A stretch of 64,000 nucleotides of DNA from Alphaproteobacteria bacterium (GCA_026982705.1 JALSGP010000007.1:35792-99791), one strand, 5' to 3'. Shown: positions 43,618 to 52,661, counted from the first letter of the stretch. Notes: generated by a model from the sequence alone, not told the origin. Numbers and translations are program-made.

Positions 43618-44272
43618 GCGGCTCGCCGTCATCGGCCCCAACGGGGCCGGCAAGACCACCCTGTTCAACCTGCTGTGCGGCGAACTGCGCCCCTCCGGCG
43701 GCATCGTCCGCATCGGCGGCGAGGAGGCGACGCGGGAGGATGCGGTCGCCCGCGCCCGGCGCGGCCTCTCCCGCTCCTTCCAGCAGAACACTCTCTTCGA
43801 CGAGACCACGGTGCGCGACAATCTGGCCCTGGCCGTCCTCGCCCGCCTCGGACGCAACTGGGTGTTCTGGCGGGATCCCGCCCGCGAGCCGCGGGTGACG
43901 GCGCGCATCGAGGCCCTCGCCCGCGACCTCGGCCTCGCCGAGGTGCTGGACCGGCCGGTGGGAGCCCTCGCCTACGGCACCCGCCGCCAGCTCGAGATCG
44001 CCCTGGCGCTGGCCCGCGAGCCCGAGGTGCTGATGCTGGACGAGCCCACCGCCGGCATGAGCCCGGAGGAGACCCGCGCCATCCTCGAGCTGGTGCGGGG
44101 GCTGCCGCGGGAGATGACGGTGGTGCTGATCGAACACGACCTGGACCTGGTCTTCGAGTTCGCCGAGCGGGTGGTGGTGCTGGACTACGGGCGGGTGGTG
44201 TTCGACGGCACCCCCGGGGCGGCGCGGGCCTCGCCGGTGGTGCGGGAGATCTACATGGGCAGCGAGGTCTGA
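43535..44272 (+). CDS. Branched-chain-type ABC ATP-binding protein (LivG-like)
   Basis: A 245-residue cytoplasmic ATPase. Walker A is GPNGAGKTT and Walker B is VLMLDEPTAGM, with the switch His in LIEHDLDLVF. The signature sequence is LAYGTRRQLEIA rather than LSGGQ, as is usual in LivG-type subunits of aromatic-acid transporters. The ATG has GGGAGGGAG upstream but starts inside the LivM-like gene. Confidence 0.93.
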   Translation: MLEAIELTKRFGALTVTDRVSLRVTRGERLAVIGPNGAGKTTLFNLLCGELRPSGGIVRIGGEEATREDAVARARRGLSRSFQQNTLFDETTVRDNLALAVLARLGRNWVFWRDPAREPRVTARIEALARDLGLAEVLDRPVGALAYGTRRQLEIALALAREPEVLMLDEPTAGMSPEETRAILELVRGLPREMTVVLIEHDLDLVFEFAERVVVLDYGRVVFDGTPGAARASPVVREIYMGSEV

Positions 44273-44289
44273 GGAGACCGGGGCGGACC

Positions 44290-44988
44290 ATGCTGGAGGT
44301 GGAGGCGCTGGAGGCCGGCTACGGCGAGACGCGGGTGCTGCACGGCCTCTCCCTCACCGTGGGACGGGGAGAGGTGGTGGCGCTGCTGGGCCGCAACGGC
44401 GTCGGCAAGACCACGACGCTCAGGGCCGTCATGGGCCTGCTGCCGCCGTGGGCCGGCCGGGTGCGCATCGACGGGCGCGACGTCACCGGCCTCCCCGCCC
44501 ACCGGATCGCCCGTCTCGGCGTGGGCTACGTGCCGGAGACCCGCGACATCTTCCCCTCCCTCACCGTCGCCGAGAATCTGGAGCTGGCCCGGCGCCTCGG
44601 CCGCCGCGAGGGCCCCTGGGACCCGGAGCGCATCTACGCCCTCTTCCCCCGCCTGCGCGAGCGGCGCGACCATCCGGGCACGGCCCTCTCCGGCGGCGAG
44701 CAGCAGATGCTCGCCATCGCCCGCGCCCTGATCCAGAACCCGGAGCTGCTGCTGCTGGACGAGCCCACCGAGGGGCTCGCGCCCATCGTGGTGCAGGAGA
44801 TCCGCGCCAAGCTGCGCGAGCTCATCGCGAGCGGCCTCACCGTGCTGCTGGTGGAGCAGAACTTCCGCTTCGCCACCCCCCTCGCCTCGCGCTGTTACGT
44901 GCTGGCGCGTGGCCGGGTGGCCTGGCACGGGCCGGCGGCCGAGCTCGCCGCGTCCGAAACCCTGCAGCGCCGGCTGCTGGCCGTCTGA
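44290..44988 (+). CDS. Branched-chain-type ABC ATP-binding protein (LivF-like)
   Basis: A 232-residue second ATPase of the transporter. Walker A is GRNGVGKTT, the signature is LSGGEQQMLAIARAL, Walker B is LLLLDEPTEGLAP, and the switch His of LivG is replaced by Gln in VEQNFRF, normal for LivF. It lies 17 bases after the LivG-like gene. With it the transporter is complete: one binding protein, two permeases and two ATPases. Confidence 0.93.
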   Translation: MLEVEALEAGYGETRVLHGLSLTVGRGEVVALLGRNGVGKTTTLRAVMGLLPPWAGRVRIDGRDVTGLPAHRIARLGVGYVPETRDIFPSLTVAENLELARRLGRREGPWDPERIYALFPRLRERRDHPGTALSGGEQQMLAIARALIQNPELLLLDEPTEGLAPIVVQEIRAKLRELIASGLTVLLVEQNFRFATPLASRCYVLARGRVAWHGPAAELAASETLQRRLLAV

Positions 44989-45006
44989 GAGCGGGGAGGA
45001 GGGTCC

Positions 45007-46071
45007 GTGCGTGCCCTGGTCCTGCATCACCGCCACGGCGACGACGGCCTGCGCCTCGAGGAGGTGGCGGAGCCCCGGCGACCGTCCGGCTGGGTGACGG
45101 TTCGGGTGTGGACCGCCGCCCTCAACCGGGTGGACGTCTACATGCGCCGCAACGGTGCCGGCATCACCCACCGCCTGCCCATGATCCTCGGCCTCGACGC
45201 CGTGGGCGAGGTGGTGGAGTGCGAGGCCGGCTCGGCCCTCGCCCCGGGCACGCCGGTGGTGCTCTATCCGGCGCTGTTCTGCGGCCGCTGCCGCTTCTGC
45301 CTCGCCGGCGAGCAACCGCTGTGCCTGCGGGTGCGCTACTACGGCGAGCACCGCGACGGGGTCTTCGCCGAATATGTGAGCGCCCCGGAGGTCAATCTGC
45401 TGCCCCTGCCCGACGACGCCGATCCCGTGGAGGCGGCCTGTCTTCCCACCGCCTATCTCACCGCCTGGCGCATGCTCTTCGGCAAACGGCCCCTCGGGCC
45501 GGAGGAGACGGTGCTGGTGATGGGCGCGGGCGGCGGCGTGTCGCTGGCGGCGGTCCAGCTCGCCCGCATGGCCGGGGCCCGGCCCATCGCCGTCTCGCGG
45601 CGACCCGAGGCCCTCACGCGGGCGCGGGAGGTGGGCGCCGAGGTGACCCTGCGGCTCGGCCGCGACGACGTGGTGGCGGCGGTGCTGGAGCTGACCGACG
45701 GCCTCGGCGCCGACATGGTGGTGGAGAACGTGGGCCGGGTCACCTGGCCGCTGGCGCTGCGGGCGGTGCGCCGCGGCGGACGGATCGTCACCTGCGGCGC
45801 CACCACCGGCGGCGATCCGCCGGCGGAGCTGCAGCGGGTGTTCATCCGCCAGATCGAGATCTACGGCTCGACCCTGGGATCCCTCGAGGAGTTCCGCCGG
45901 CTGCTCGCCGCCTGGCGGCGCGGGCTGTTCCGCCCGGTGATCCACCGCGTCTATCCGTTCGCCGAGGCGATCCGCGCCCTCGACGAGCTCGAGGCCGGCC
46001 GCCAGATCGGCAAGCTGGTGCTGGACCTGCGACGACGGGGAGATCTCACACCCGACCGAAGCCTTCGGTGA
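45007..46071 (+). CDS. Zinc-type alcohol dehydrogenase family protein without catalytic-zinc ligands
   Basis: 354 residues of the medium-chain dehydrogenase fold. The structural zinc site is complete (Cys92, Cys95, Cys98, Cys106), and the cofactor motif is VMGAGGGVSLAAVQLA. At the catalytic site the usual Cys is Asn40 (ALNRVD) and the GHE motif reads GLD (62-64), so the catalytic zinc should be absent. It is probably a zinc-independent reductase, like quinone or enoyl reductases. The GTG start lies 18 bases after the LivF-like gene, so it belongs to the transporter operon. Its 3' end overlaps a convergent small gene by 26 bases. Confidence 0.85.
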   Translation: MRALVLHHRHGDDGLRLEEVAEPRRPSGWVTVRVWTAALNRVDVYMRRNGAGITHRLPMILGLDAVGEVVECEAGSALAPGTPVVLYPALFCGRCRFCLAGEQPLCLRVRYYGEHRDGVFAEYVSAPEVNLLPLPDDADPVEAACLPTAYLTAWRMLFGKRPLGPEETVLVMGAGGGVSLAAVQLARMAGARPIAVSRRPEALTRAREVGAEVTLRLGRDDVVAAVLELTDGLGADMVVENVGRVTWPLALRAVRRGGRIVTCGATTGGDPPAELQRVFIRQIEIYGSTLGSLEEFRRLLAAWRRGLFRPVIHRVYPFAEAIRALDELEAGRQIGKLVLDLRRRGDLTPDRSLR

Positions 46072-46336
46072 GGGTGTGCAGCTTCATGTCGTGACGCAGC
46101 GCCACCAGCGCCACCGCCATCTGCTCGGCCCACTCCTCCGGCGTCAGCGCCCACTGCCGGAGTTCCTCCGGATCGGCGTCCTCCGGCCGGTGCGGCCGCA
46201 GCACGAAGGCGGGCCCCTGCTCGTACTTGGCCCGGGCGAAGGATCCGGGCGGCAGGACATCGGCCGCCTGACGGTCCGGATCCTCGGCGAGCCACCTCTG
46301 CAGATCGTCCAGCTTCACGAGCGGCCCCCTGGCCAT
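46046..46336 (-). CDS. Small conserved-looking protein of unknown function (96 aa)
   Basis: I do not recognise it. It is acidic to neutral and soluble, with PLVKLDDLQRWLAEDPDRQA near the start, a Pro/Asp/Glu stretch, and a helical C-terminus (EEWAEQMAVALVALRHDMKL). The ATG at 46336 has GGGGAGGAG 7 bases upstream, a very good SD, which supports a real gene. It lies 62 bases after the VOC gene on the same strand and may be co-transcribed with it. It overlaps the dehydrogenase gene by 26 bases. Confidence 0.65.
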   Translation of the reverse strand: MARGPLVKLDDLQRWLAEDPDRQAADVLPPGSFARAKYEQGPAFVLRPHRPEDADPEELRQWALTPEEWAEQMAVALVALRHDMKLHTLTEGFGRV

Positions 46337-46398
46337 GACCGGCTCCTCCCCGACGCTTCGCCCTTCATGTGGGGACGAGGACGGCCCGGCGGAAGGCC

Positions 46399-47244
46399 TC
46401 ACCCTTCGGTGAACTCCAGGGCCACGCCGCCCAGCTCGCCCGGCGGGATCGCGAGACCGTCGGCGATGCGCCGGTGGGGAACGCCCGCCGCCTCCAGCCG
46501 GCGGGCGAGGGCCTCGAGATCCGCCACCGCCACCTCCAGCGAGACGAAGCGGGGCGGCTGTTCGCCCTCCTCCACGCCGGCCAGCGGGTGGAGGAGGTGG
46601 GCGTCCTCCACCGGCAACACCAGGATGCGGCCGCGTCCCAGGTGGAAGGCCGCCACATGGTCTGTCTGGGAGCGGGTGGAGGTTCCGAACAGCCGGTCGA
46701 ACAGCGCCGCCACCGCGTCGGGCGGTTCCGCCAGCACCGACACGCTCACCAGCGTCCGCGCGCCATTGGCGTGCTCCCGCCAGGCCGGCTCCGCCTCCCG
46801 CTCCGGCGTCTCGTGACGGCAGGCGAAGAGCCCGAGCCCCAGCGTCTCGTCCGCCGGCAGCGACACGTTGCTGAAGGCGAGCTCCACCCCACCGTCCGCC
46901 TCCATCCACCGGGTCAGCCGCTCCGGACCACGGGCGGAGAAGCCCAGCGTGCGCCAGGCGGCGGCGGTGGCGGCGGGATCGTCGCTCGCGAGCGCCACGG
47001 CGAAGATGCCCTCGCCGAAGGACCTGAGCCGTCGCACCAGCGGTGCGTCGCCGTCGGGCGTCTCCACCCCCAGCAGCTCGATGTAGCCGCCCTCCAGCAG
47101 GATGCAGTGGTTGGCGGTGCCCCATTCGGGATGGCGGCCCCGCGGCGTCAGGGTGAATCCCAGCCGCCGCCAGCGCCCGGCCGCCGTCTCCAGATCGGCC
47201 ACCGCCACCACCAAGTGATCGATGCCCCGCAGATGCCTGTCCAA
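46399..47244 (-). CDS. VOC-family (glyoxalase-like) protein
   Basis: 281 residues with two vicinal-oxygen-chelate modules: residues about 5-130 begin with GIDHLVVAVADLETAAGRWRR, and a second begins near RTLVSVSVLAEPPDAVAALF. The pattern is that of glyoxalase-like domain proteins of unknown substrate. The start is taken as TTG at 47244, directly after GGAGGGAGG. It is divergent from the nucleosidase gene, 190 bases away. Confidence 0.8.
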   Translation of the reverse strand: MDRHLRGIDHLVVAVADLETAAGRWRRLGFTLTPRGRHPEWGTANHCILLEGGYIELLGVETPDGDAPLVRRLRSFGEGIFAVALASDDPAATAAAWRTLGFSARGPERLTRWMEADGGVELAFSNVSLPADETLGLGLFACRHETPEREAEPAWREHANGARTLVSVSVLAEPPDAVAALFDRLFGTSTRSQTDHVAAFHLGRGRILVLPVEDAHLLHPLAGVEEGEQPPRFVSLEVAVADLEALARRLEAAGVPHRRIADGLAIPPGELGGVALEFTEG

Positions 47245-47434
47245 CCTCCCTCCTCCCGTGGCCGGGACCGGATCCGGCGCGCGCCGTCGGCCTTCCCGCG
47301 GCCGCACCGGTGCGCGAGTCCCCTACCGCCATCCCGCCCCCGTCGTCCACGGCGACGGAAGGCCGCGGCCGCCCTTGCGCCGTCGATGCCGGCGGCCTAG
47401 GAGCGGGGTCGTCGCCAGCGGGGAGAAGCGCGCC

Positions 47435-48187
47435 GTGCCGGTGGGCATCGTCTGCGCCATTCCGCAGGAATTCCGCCATCTGGAAGCGGAGCTCGCGACC
47501 GCGACCAGCGAGGTGCACGGCGGCCGCAGCTTCGCCCGCGGTCGCCTCGGGGATCGCGAGGTGGTGCTGGTGGAGGCCGGCATCGGCAAGGTCAACGCCG
47601 CCGCCGTCACCACCCTGCTGGTGGACCGCTTCGGTTGCGATCCGGTGGTGCTGAGCGGGGTGGCCGGAGGTCTCGATCCGACCCTCCACATCGGCGACGT
47701 GGTGGTGGCCGAGCGGGCGATCCAGCACGACGCCGGGGTGATGGAGCACGGCCGCCTCGCCGTCTACCAGGCCGGTCACGTCCCCTTCTTCAACCCCACC
47801 GACCGCCTCGGCTTCGCACCGCCGCCGGAGCTGCTGGCGCGGGTGCGCGACAGGCTCGCCGACTTCACCCTGCCCCCCTTCCCGCGGCGTGCCGGTGGCG
47901 CGGAGCGGCCGCCGCGCATCGTCTTCGGCACCGTGCTGACGGGGGACCAGTACGTCCACTGCGAGGTCACCCGCGAGCGGCTGCACCGGGAATTGGGCGG
48001 GCAGGCGGTGGAGATGGAGGGCGCCGCCCTCGCCCAGGTGTGCGAGGCCTTCGGCGTGGGCTGGCTGGTGATCCGGGCGCTGTCGGATCTCGCCGGACGC
48101 GACGCCCGCTTCGACTTCGCCGCCTTCGTCGACGAGGTGGCCCGCGACGCGGCCGCCATCCTCCACCACCTGCTGCCGGTGTTCTGA
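47435..48187 (+). CDS. mtnN: 5'-methylthioadenosine/S-adenosylhomocysteine nucleosidase
   Basis: 250 residues that cleave adenine from MTA and SAH. It has the phosphorylase-fold marks GIGKVNAAAVTTLLVDRF and SGVAGGLDPTLHIGDVVV, the catalytic VEMEGAALAQV, and the Asp in ALSDLAG. It is a little longer than the E. coli enzyme because of an insertion with a PPFPRRAGG segment. The GTG at 47435 follows GGGGAG by 9 bases. Confidence 0.9.
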   Translation: MPVGIVCAIPQEFRHLEAELATATSEVHGGRSFARGRLGDREVVLVEAGIGKVNAAAVTTLLVDRFGCDPVVLSGVAGGLDPTLHIGDVVVAERAIQHDAGVMEHGRLAVYQAGHVPFFNPTDRLGFAPPPELLARVRDRLADFTLPPFPRRAGGAERPPRIVFGTVLTGDQYVHCEVTRERLHRELGGQAVEMEGAALAQVCEAFGVGWLVIRALSDLAGRDARFDFAAFVDEVARDAAAILHHLLPVF

Positions 48188-48259
48188 GACGGTCTTGCCG
48201 GCCCGGCCCGCGGTCGCATCTTGCGGAACGGCGCGGAATCGTCGCTTGCGGGACCCTCC

Positions 48260-49294
48260 ATGAAGCCACAGGACCCCATCCGTACCGACATGGTGATCGT
48301 CGGCGCCGGCCCGGTGGGGCTGTTCGCCGTCTTCGAGGCGGGCCTTCTCGGCCTGTCCTGCCATCTCGTGGACAATCTGGACAGGCCCGGCGGTCAGTGC
48401 GCCGAGCTCTATCCGGACAAGCCCATCTACGACATCCCGGCGGTGCCCGTGTGCACCGGCCAGGAACTGGTGGACCGGCTGCTGGAGCAGATCCGCCCCT
48501 TCGAACCCGTCTTCCACTTCCGCCAGATGGCGGAGCGGCTGGAGCGGACCGGCGAGGGACACTGGCGTCTCACCACCTCCGCCGGCACCGTCCTGGAGGC
48601 GCCGGTGGTGGTGATCGCGGCCGGTGCCGGCTGTTTCGTGCCGCGGCGGCTGCCGCTGCCGGAGGCGGAACGCTTCGAGGGCCGCTCCCTCTTCTATGCC
48701 GTGCGCCGTCGCGCCGATTTCGCCGGCCGCCGCATCCTGGTGGCGGGCGGCGGCGATTCGGCCCTCGACTGGCTGCTGACCCTGGAACCGGAGGCGGAGG
48801 AGATCGCGCTGGTGCACCGGCGCGACCAGTTCCGCGCGGCCCCCGATTCCGTGGCCCGGATGCGCGAGCTGGTGGACGCGGGCCGCGCGCGGCTGATCGT
48901 CGGCCAGATCCGCGCCCTCGAGGGTGAGGACGGTGAGCTCAGGGCGGTCCGCATTCGCACGAAGGAGGGCGAGATCGTCCATCCCTGTGATCGGCTCCTC
49001 GCCTTCTACGGCCTCAAGATGGAGCTCGGTCCCATCGCCGGCTGGGGCCTGGAGCTGCACGAGGGACTCATCCGCGTGGACACCGAGGCCTTCGAGACCA
49101 ACCTGCCCGGAGTCTTCGCCATCGGCGACATCTGCTGGTATCCGGGCAAGCTCAAACTCATCCTCTCCGGCTTCCACGAGGGCGCCCTCATGGCCCAGAA
49201 GGCGTTCCGCTACTGCCGGCCGGACGAGAAGCTGGTGTTCCGCTACACCACCTCCTCCAGCGAACTGCACAAGCGACTGGGGGTCCGCTCATGA
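48260..49294 (+). CDS. Ferredoxin-NADP reductase, thioredoxin-reductase-like type
   Basis: 344-residue FAD enzyme. The FAD motif is VIVGAGPVGLFAVFEAG, followed by the class mark PGGQCAELYPDKPIYDIPA. The NADPH motif is VAGGGDSALDWLL, and the C-terminus carries ETNLPGVFAIGDICWYPGKLKL (in parts). It has no CxxC, unlike thioredoxin reductases. It passes electrons between NADPH and ferredoxin, and the [2Fe-2S] ferredoxin gene starts within its stop codon, so the pair is a ready-made electron chain. Confidence 0.92.
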   Translation: MKPQDPIRTDMVIVGAGPVGLFAVFEAGLLGLSCHLVDNLDRPGGQCAELYPDKPIYDIPAVPVCTGQELVDRLLEQIRPFEPVFHFRQMAERLERTGEGHWRLTTSAGTVLEAPVVVIAAGAGCFVPRRLPLPEAERFEGRSLFYAVRRRADFAGRRILVAGGGDSALDWLLTLEPEAEEIALVHRRDQFRAAPDSVARMRELVDAGRARLIVGQIRALEGEDGELRAVRIRTKEGEIVHPCDRLLAFYGLKMELGPIAGWGLELHEGLIRVDTEAFETNLPGVFAIGDICWYPGKLKLILSGFHEGALMAQKAFRYCRPDEKLVFRYTTSSSELHKRLGVRS

Positions 49295-49608
49295 CCATCC
49301 GCGTCCATGTCACCGACCGCGAGGGGCAGCTCCACGAACTCGACGCCGAGCCCGGCTGGACCCTGATGGAGGTGATCCGCGAGGCGGGGCTTCCCATCGA
49401 GGCGGCCTGCGGCGGCTGCTGCGCCTGTGCCACCTGCCACGTCTACGTGGACGAGGACTGGCTGGGCCGGCTGGCGGAACCCAGCGAGGAGGAGCAGGCC
49501 ATGCTGGACGAGGCCTTCGAGGTGCGGGACAATTCCCGCCTCGCCTGCCAGATCCGCCTCGACGAGTCCCTCTCCGGCATCCGCGTGACCCTGGCCCCGG
49601 AATTCTGA
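49291..49608 (+). CDS. [2Fe-2S] ferredoxin, adrenodoxin type
   Basis: 105 residues. The cluster ligands are Cys40-x5-Cys46-x2-Cys49 and Cys86, the spacing of adrenodoxin and bacterial Fdx proteins used with P450s, dioxygenases or iron-sulfur assembly. The ATG overlaps the reductase stop (ATGA). No P450 or oxygenase lies in this window, so the acceptor is unknown. Confidence 0.93.
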   Translation: MTIRVHVTDREGQLHELDAEPGWTLMEVIREAGLPIEAACGGCCACATCHVYVDEDWLGRLAEPSEEEQAMLDEAFEVRDNSRLACQIRLDESLSGIRVTLAPEF

Positions 49609-50028
49609 GACCGACCCCCGTCTCCACCGTCGCCACACCGGTCCTCTTGGCCGGCCCGGTCCATGCGTCGTCCCGTGCGACATCGAACCGTGGTCGGGGC
49701 GGGCGAAGGCGTCCCCAGCGGTACCATCGGGGCGCCTCCCTCCCTGGCACCGAGATCCGCCCTGTGCGAGTCAGGGCCACGCGCGCCCGAGGGCGCGACG
49801 GCCGGCACCGGTCCCGAGGCCGCTTCCGGTCGGCGCCCCTTCCTCGTCCGGCATTCCGGCGCCCCCCTCGGCCGGGAATGCCCGAGGCGGCGGCGCGTCG
49901 CTGAAGAGGAGCGGGACTCCGACGACCGGCGGGCCCGCGTCCGGGAATTCCGGACGGCGTCGCCGGCAGGGCCGTCATCCCCTCCGGGGTGCGCCCCGCG
50001 CACCGTGTCGGGAATCACGAACGCCGAG
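49609..50028. other. Intergenic region with hairpins
   Basis: No gene is apparent in these 420 bases; the open frames look like noise. A hairpin with arms GGCATTCC (49850-49857) and GGAATGCC (49875-49882) and a near-palindrome around GAATTC (49939-49955) are the visible structures. A terminator for the ferredoxin gene and a promoter for the polysaccharide genes are expected here, but I cannot place them. Confidence 0.5.
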
Positions 50029-51495
50029 GTGAGGAGAGTGCACAGAGGCCGGGCGGCGGACGTGGCGGGACGGGGCACGCTGTGGCTGTTCGCCGCCCGC
50101 CTGTTCTTCATGGCCTCGGGACTGGTCGTCTCGGTGCTGCTGGCCCGCGGCCTCGGGCCGGCGGACTTCGGCCTCTACGGGCTGGCCATCTCGCTGCTCA
50201 CCTGGACCCAGCTGCTGGTCAACTGGGCGGTGCCGGGGGCGGTGGCACGTCTCGCCCCGGCCCACGGCTACGATCCCCGCATCGCCGGCACCGCCACCAC
50301 CCTGCTGCTGGGCGCGGCCCTCCTGCTCTACGCCCTGGTGTGGCTGGCGGCGCCGATGCTCGAGCGGGTGGCCGGGACGCCCGGTACCGCCGCCGTTGTC
50401 CGGCTGCTGTTCCTGGATCTCCTGTTCCTGGGTGCCCTCGCCGCCTGGCAGGCGGTCTTCCTCACCCATGGCCGGCTGGGCTGGATCGCCGCCACCCTCG
50501 TGCTCCAGACCGGGGTCAAGATGGTGGCGGTGGCCCTGCTGTTCGTGGTGGGGCTCGACATCTGGCGGGTGATCCTGGCCCACCTCGCCGGCTCCGCGGT
50601 GGCGGTGGCGGTGGTGGCCCTGCGCGAGCGCCTGCCTGCCCCCACCTTCATGCCCGGCTACGCCCGGGCGCTGACCCTCGGGACCCTGCCGCTCCTGGTC
50701 TACATGCTGGTCTACCAGTTCCAGGCCAATGTGGGCGTGTGGTGGGTGGCGGCGGTGCGCGGCGCCGACGAGATGGAGGTCACCGGCCAGTTCACCGCCG
50801 CCACCCAGGTGGCCCGGATCCTCACCCTCGTGCCCTCGGTGCTCTCGGGCGTGCTGTTCGCCCGGGTGGCGGAGGCGATGGCGCGGAACCGCCGGGACGA
50901 GGCCGCGACGGAACTGGTGACGGCGGTGCGCTACGCCCTGCTGCTGCTGCTGCCGGCCCTCGCGGCCTTCGCCGCCGCCGCCGACCGCATGGTGGCGCTG
51001 CTCTACGGTCCCGCCTACGGTCCCGCCGCCGACATGCTGCGACTGCTGGCCCTGGCGGGGGCCGCCGTGGCCCTGATGGACGTGCTGTTGCACGCCCTCA
51101 TGGGGGCCGGTCGTCCGTGGCTCGGCCCGCTGGTGGCGGGCCTCGTCCTCCCCGCCGCCCTCGGCGCCGGTCTCTGGCTGGTGCCGTGGCTGCACGGCCT
51201 CGGTGTCGCCGCCGCCCTCGCCGCCGGCAGCCTGATGGCCCTCGCGGTGGCGGTGGCGGTGGTGCGGCGCCGGCTCGCCGTCCCCGTGACCGCCGCTACG
51301 CTCCTCAGGGTGTCACTCGCCAGCGCAGCGCTCTATTGGACGTTGAAAGGCTGGCGCGTTTCCGGCATCTGGCTCCTGCCCCAGTTCGGCCTGCTCGGGC
51401 TGGGCTATTTCGGACTGCTGTGGGCCATGCGCGAATTCGACAGTCGCGACCTCGCCCTCTTGCGTCCCTCGCTGCGGGCGGGAGGCCCGGGATGA
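50029..51495 (+). CDS. Polysaccharide flippase / lipopolysaccharide biosynthesis membrane protein (MOP family)
   Basis: About 488 residues with 12-14 hydrophobic helices. It opens LWLFAARLFFMASGLVVSVLLARGLGPADFGLYG (in parts), the standard start of Wzx-like flippases. These move lipid-linked sugars across the inner membrane for O-antigen or exopolysaccharide. The start is uncertain: GTG at 50029, 50038 (AGGAG directly before it) or 50062. The glycosyltransferase gene overlaps its stop by 4 bases. Confidence 0.85.
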   Translation: MRRVHRGRAADVAGRGTLWLFAARLFFMASGLVVSVLLARGLGPADFGLYGLAISLLTWTQLLVNWAVPGAVARLAPAHGYDPRIAGTATTLLLGAALLLYALVWLAAPMLERVAGTPGTAAVVRLLFLDLLFLGALAAWQAVFLTHGRLGWIAATLVLQTGVKMVAVALLFVVGLDIWRVILAHLAGSAVAVAVVALRERLPAPTFMPGYARALTLGTLPLLVYMLVYQFQANVGVWWVAAVRGADEMEVTGQFTAATQVARILTLVPSVLSGVLFARVAEAMARNRRDEAATELVTAVRYALLLLLPALAAFAAAADRMVALLYGPAYGPAADMLRLLALAGAAVALMDVLLHALMGAGRPWLGPLVAGLVLPAALGAGLWLVPWLHGLGVAAALAAGSLMALAVAVAVVRRRLAVPVTAATLLRVSLASAALYWTLKGWRVSGIWLLPQFGLLGLGYFGLLWAMREFDSRDLALLRPSLRAGGPG

Positions 51496-52661
51496 GACCG
51501 CGGGTGCTGGTGCCGGTCCGCGGTCGGGTGATCGCCGGCGGGCCGGCGGTGCTGGAGCGGGAGCTGCTGCGGCATCTGCCGGCCGCGGCCCCCGGCTGGC
51601 GGTGGATCCTGCTGGCCGCGGCCGGGGATCCCACCGCCCGCGAACTGGCGGCGGCGGCACCGGCCGGCTCGGTCCGCGTCGTCACGGTGGCGGCCCGGCC
51701 GGGTCTCGTCTGGGACCAGCTCCTCGTGCCGCGACTCGCCCGCCGCCTCGGCGCGGACGCGGTCTTCAGCGCCTTCTCGGCCCTTCCTGCCCACGGGCCT
51801 TTCGCCCGTGTGCTGGTGATTCCGGGTGGCGACTATTTCGTCGTCCCCGACGTGCTGGACCTCCGGAACCGTCTCAAATGGCACCTGCTGCGGCATCTGG
51901 TGCTGCCCGCCGCCCATCGCGTCATCTGTCTCTCCGAACGCCATCGGCGGGACGTGCTGGCGGCGACGGGCCTGCCGCCGGAGCGGCTGGTGGCGATCCA
52001 TCCGGGCATCTCCGACCGCTTCCGGCCGCGGGATCCGGCGGCGGCCCGGGCCCGGCTGCGCGCCCGCTTCGGGCTGGAGGGCCGCTGGCTGCTGTTCGTG
52101 GGCCATCTCTTCCCCAACAAGGGGCTGGAGACGCTGCTGGCCGCCCTCGCCCGCCTGCGGGATGCGCCTTCCCTCCGGCTGGTGGTAGCGGGCGGCGTGC
52201 GTTGGGGTGGGTACGACGTCGCCGCCCTCGCCCGCCACCACGGCGTCGCCGAGCGGGTGGTGGCGCTGGGGCCGGTGCCGCAGGCGGAGCTGCCGACCCT
52301 CTTCGTCGCCGCCGAGGCGCTGGTGGTGCCCTCCCGCTACGAGAGCTTCGGCTTCGTGGCCGCCGAGGCCATGGCCTGCGGCTGCCCGGTGGTGCTGTCC
52401 ACCGGCGGCGCCCTGCCGGAGGTGGGGGGCGACGCCGCCCTCTATTTCCCGCCCGGTGACGACCGGACGCTGGCCGCCCGTCTGCGCGCGCTCCTCGGCG
52501 ACGCCGATCTGCGGGCCCGCCTGCGTCGGGCCGGCCCCGAACGGGCCCGGCGCTTCCGCTGGTCGCGGACGGCCCGGGCGACGGTGCAGGTGCTGGCCGA
52601 GGCGATGGCGCCGCGGACGGCGGCGGTCGGCGTGCGGGCGACCCCACCGGCGGTGCGCTAG
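51492..52661 (+). CDS. Glycosyltransferase family 4 protein
   Basis: 389 residues with two Rossmann domains (GT-B). The C-terminal half has LFVGHLFPNKGLETLL, VAGGVRWGGYDVAALA and the nucleotide-sugar signature VPSRYESFGFVAAEAMACGCPVV (in parts), with the catalytic E-x7-E. It probably adds a sugar to the polymer handled by the flippase encoded just upstream (ATGA overlap, SD GGGAGG). The donor sugar is unknown. It is convergent with the reductase gene, overlapping by 4 bases. Confidence 0.9.
   Translation: MRPRVLVPVRGRVIAGGPAVLERELLRHLPAAAPGWRWILLAAAGDPTARELAAAAPAGSVRVVTVAARPGLVWDQLLVPRLARRLGADAVFSAFSALPAHGPFARVLVIPGGDYFVVPDVLDLRNRLKWHLLRHLVLPAAHRVICLSERHRRDVLAATGLPPERLVAIHPGISDRFRPRDPAAARARLRARFGLEGRWLLFVGHLFPNKGLETLLAALARLRDAPSLRLVVAGGVRWGGYDVAALARHHGVAERVVALGPVPQAELPTLFVAAEALVVPSRYESFGFVAAEAMACGCPVVLSTGGALPEVGGDAALYFPPGDDRTLAARLRALLGDADLRARLRRAGPERARRFRWSRTARATVQVLAEAMAPRTAAVGVRATPPAVR

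Noticed and set aside
46046..49270. A 1074-codon minus-strand open frame
   Set aside because: Only its last 96 codons look like a protein; the rest is antisense to the reductase and nucleosidase genes and in the wrong frame under the VOC gene.
49939..49955. Near-palindrome around GAATTC as an attachment or operator site
   Set aside because: One arm carries an extra G, so symmetry is broken, and nothing nearby supports integration or regulation.
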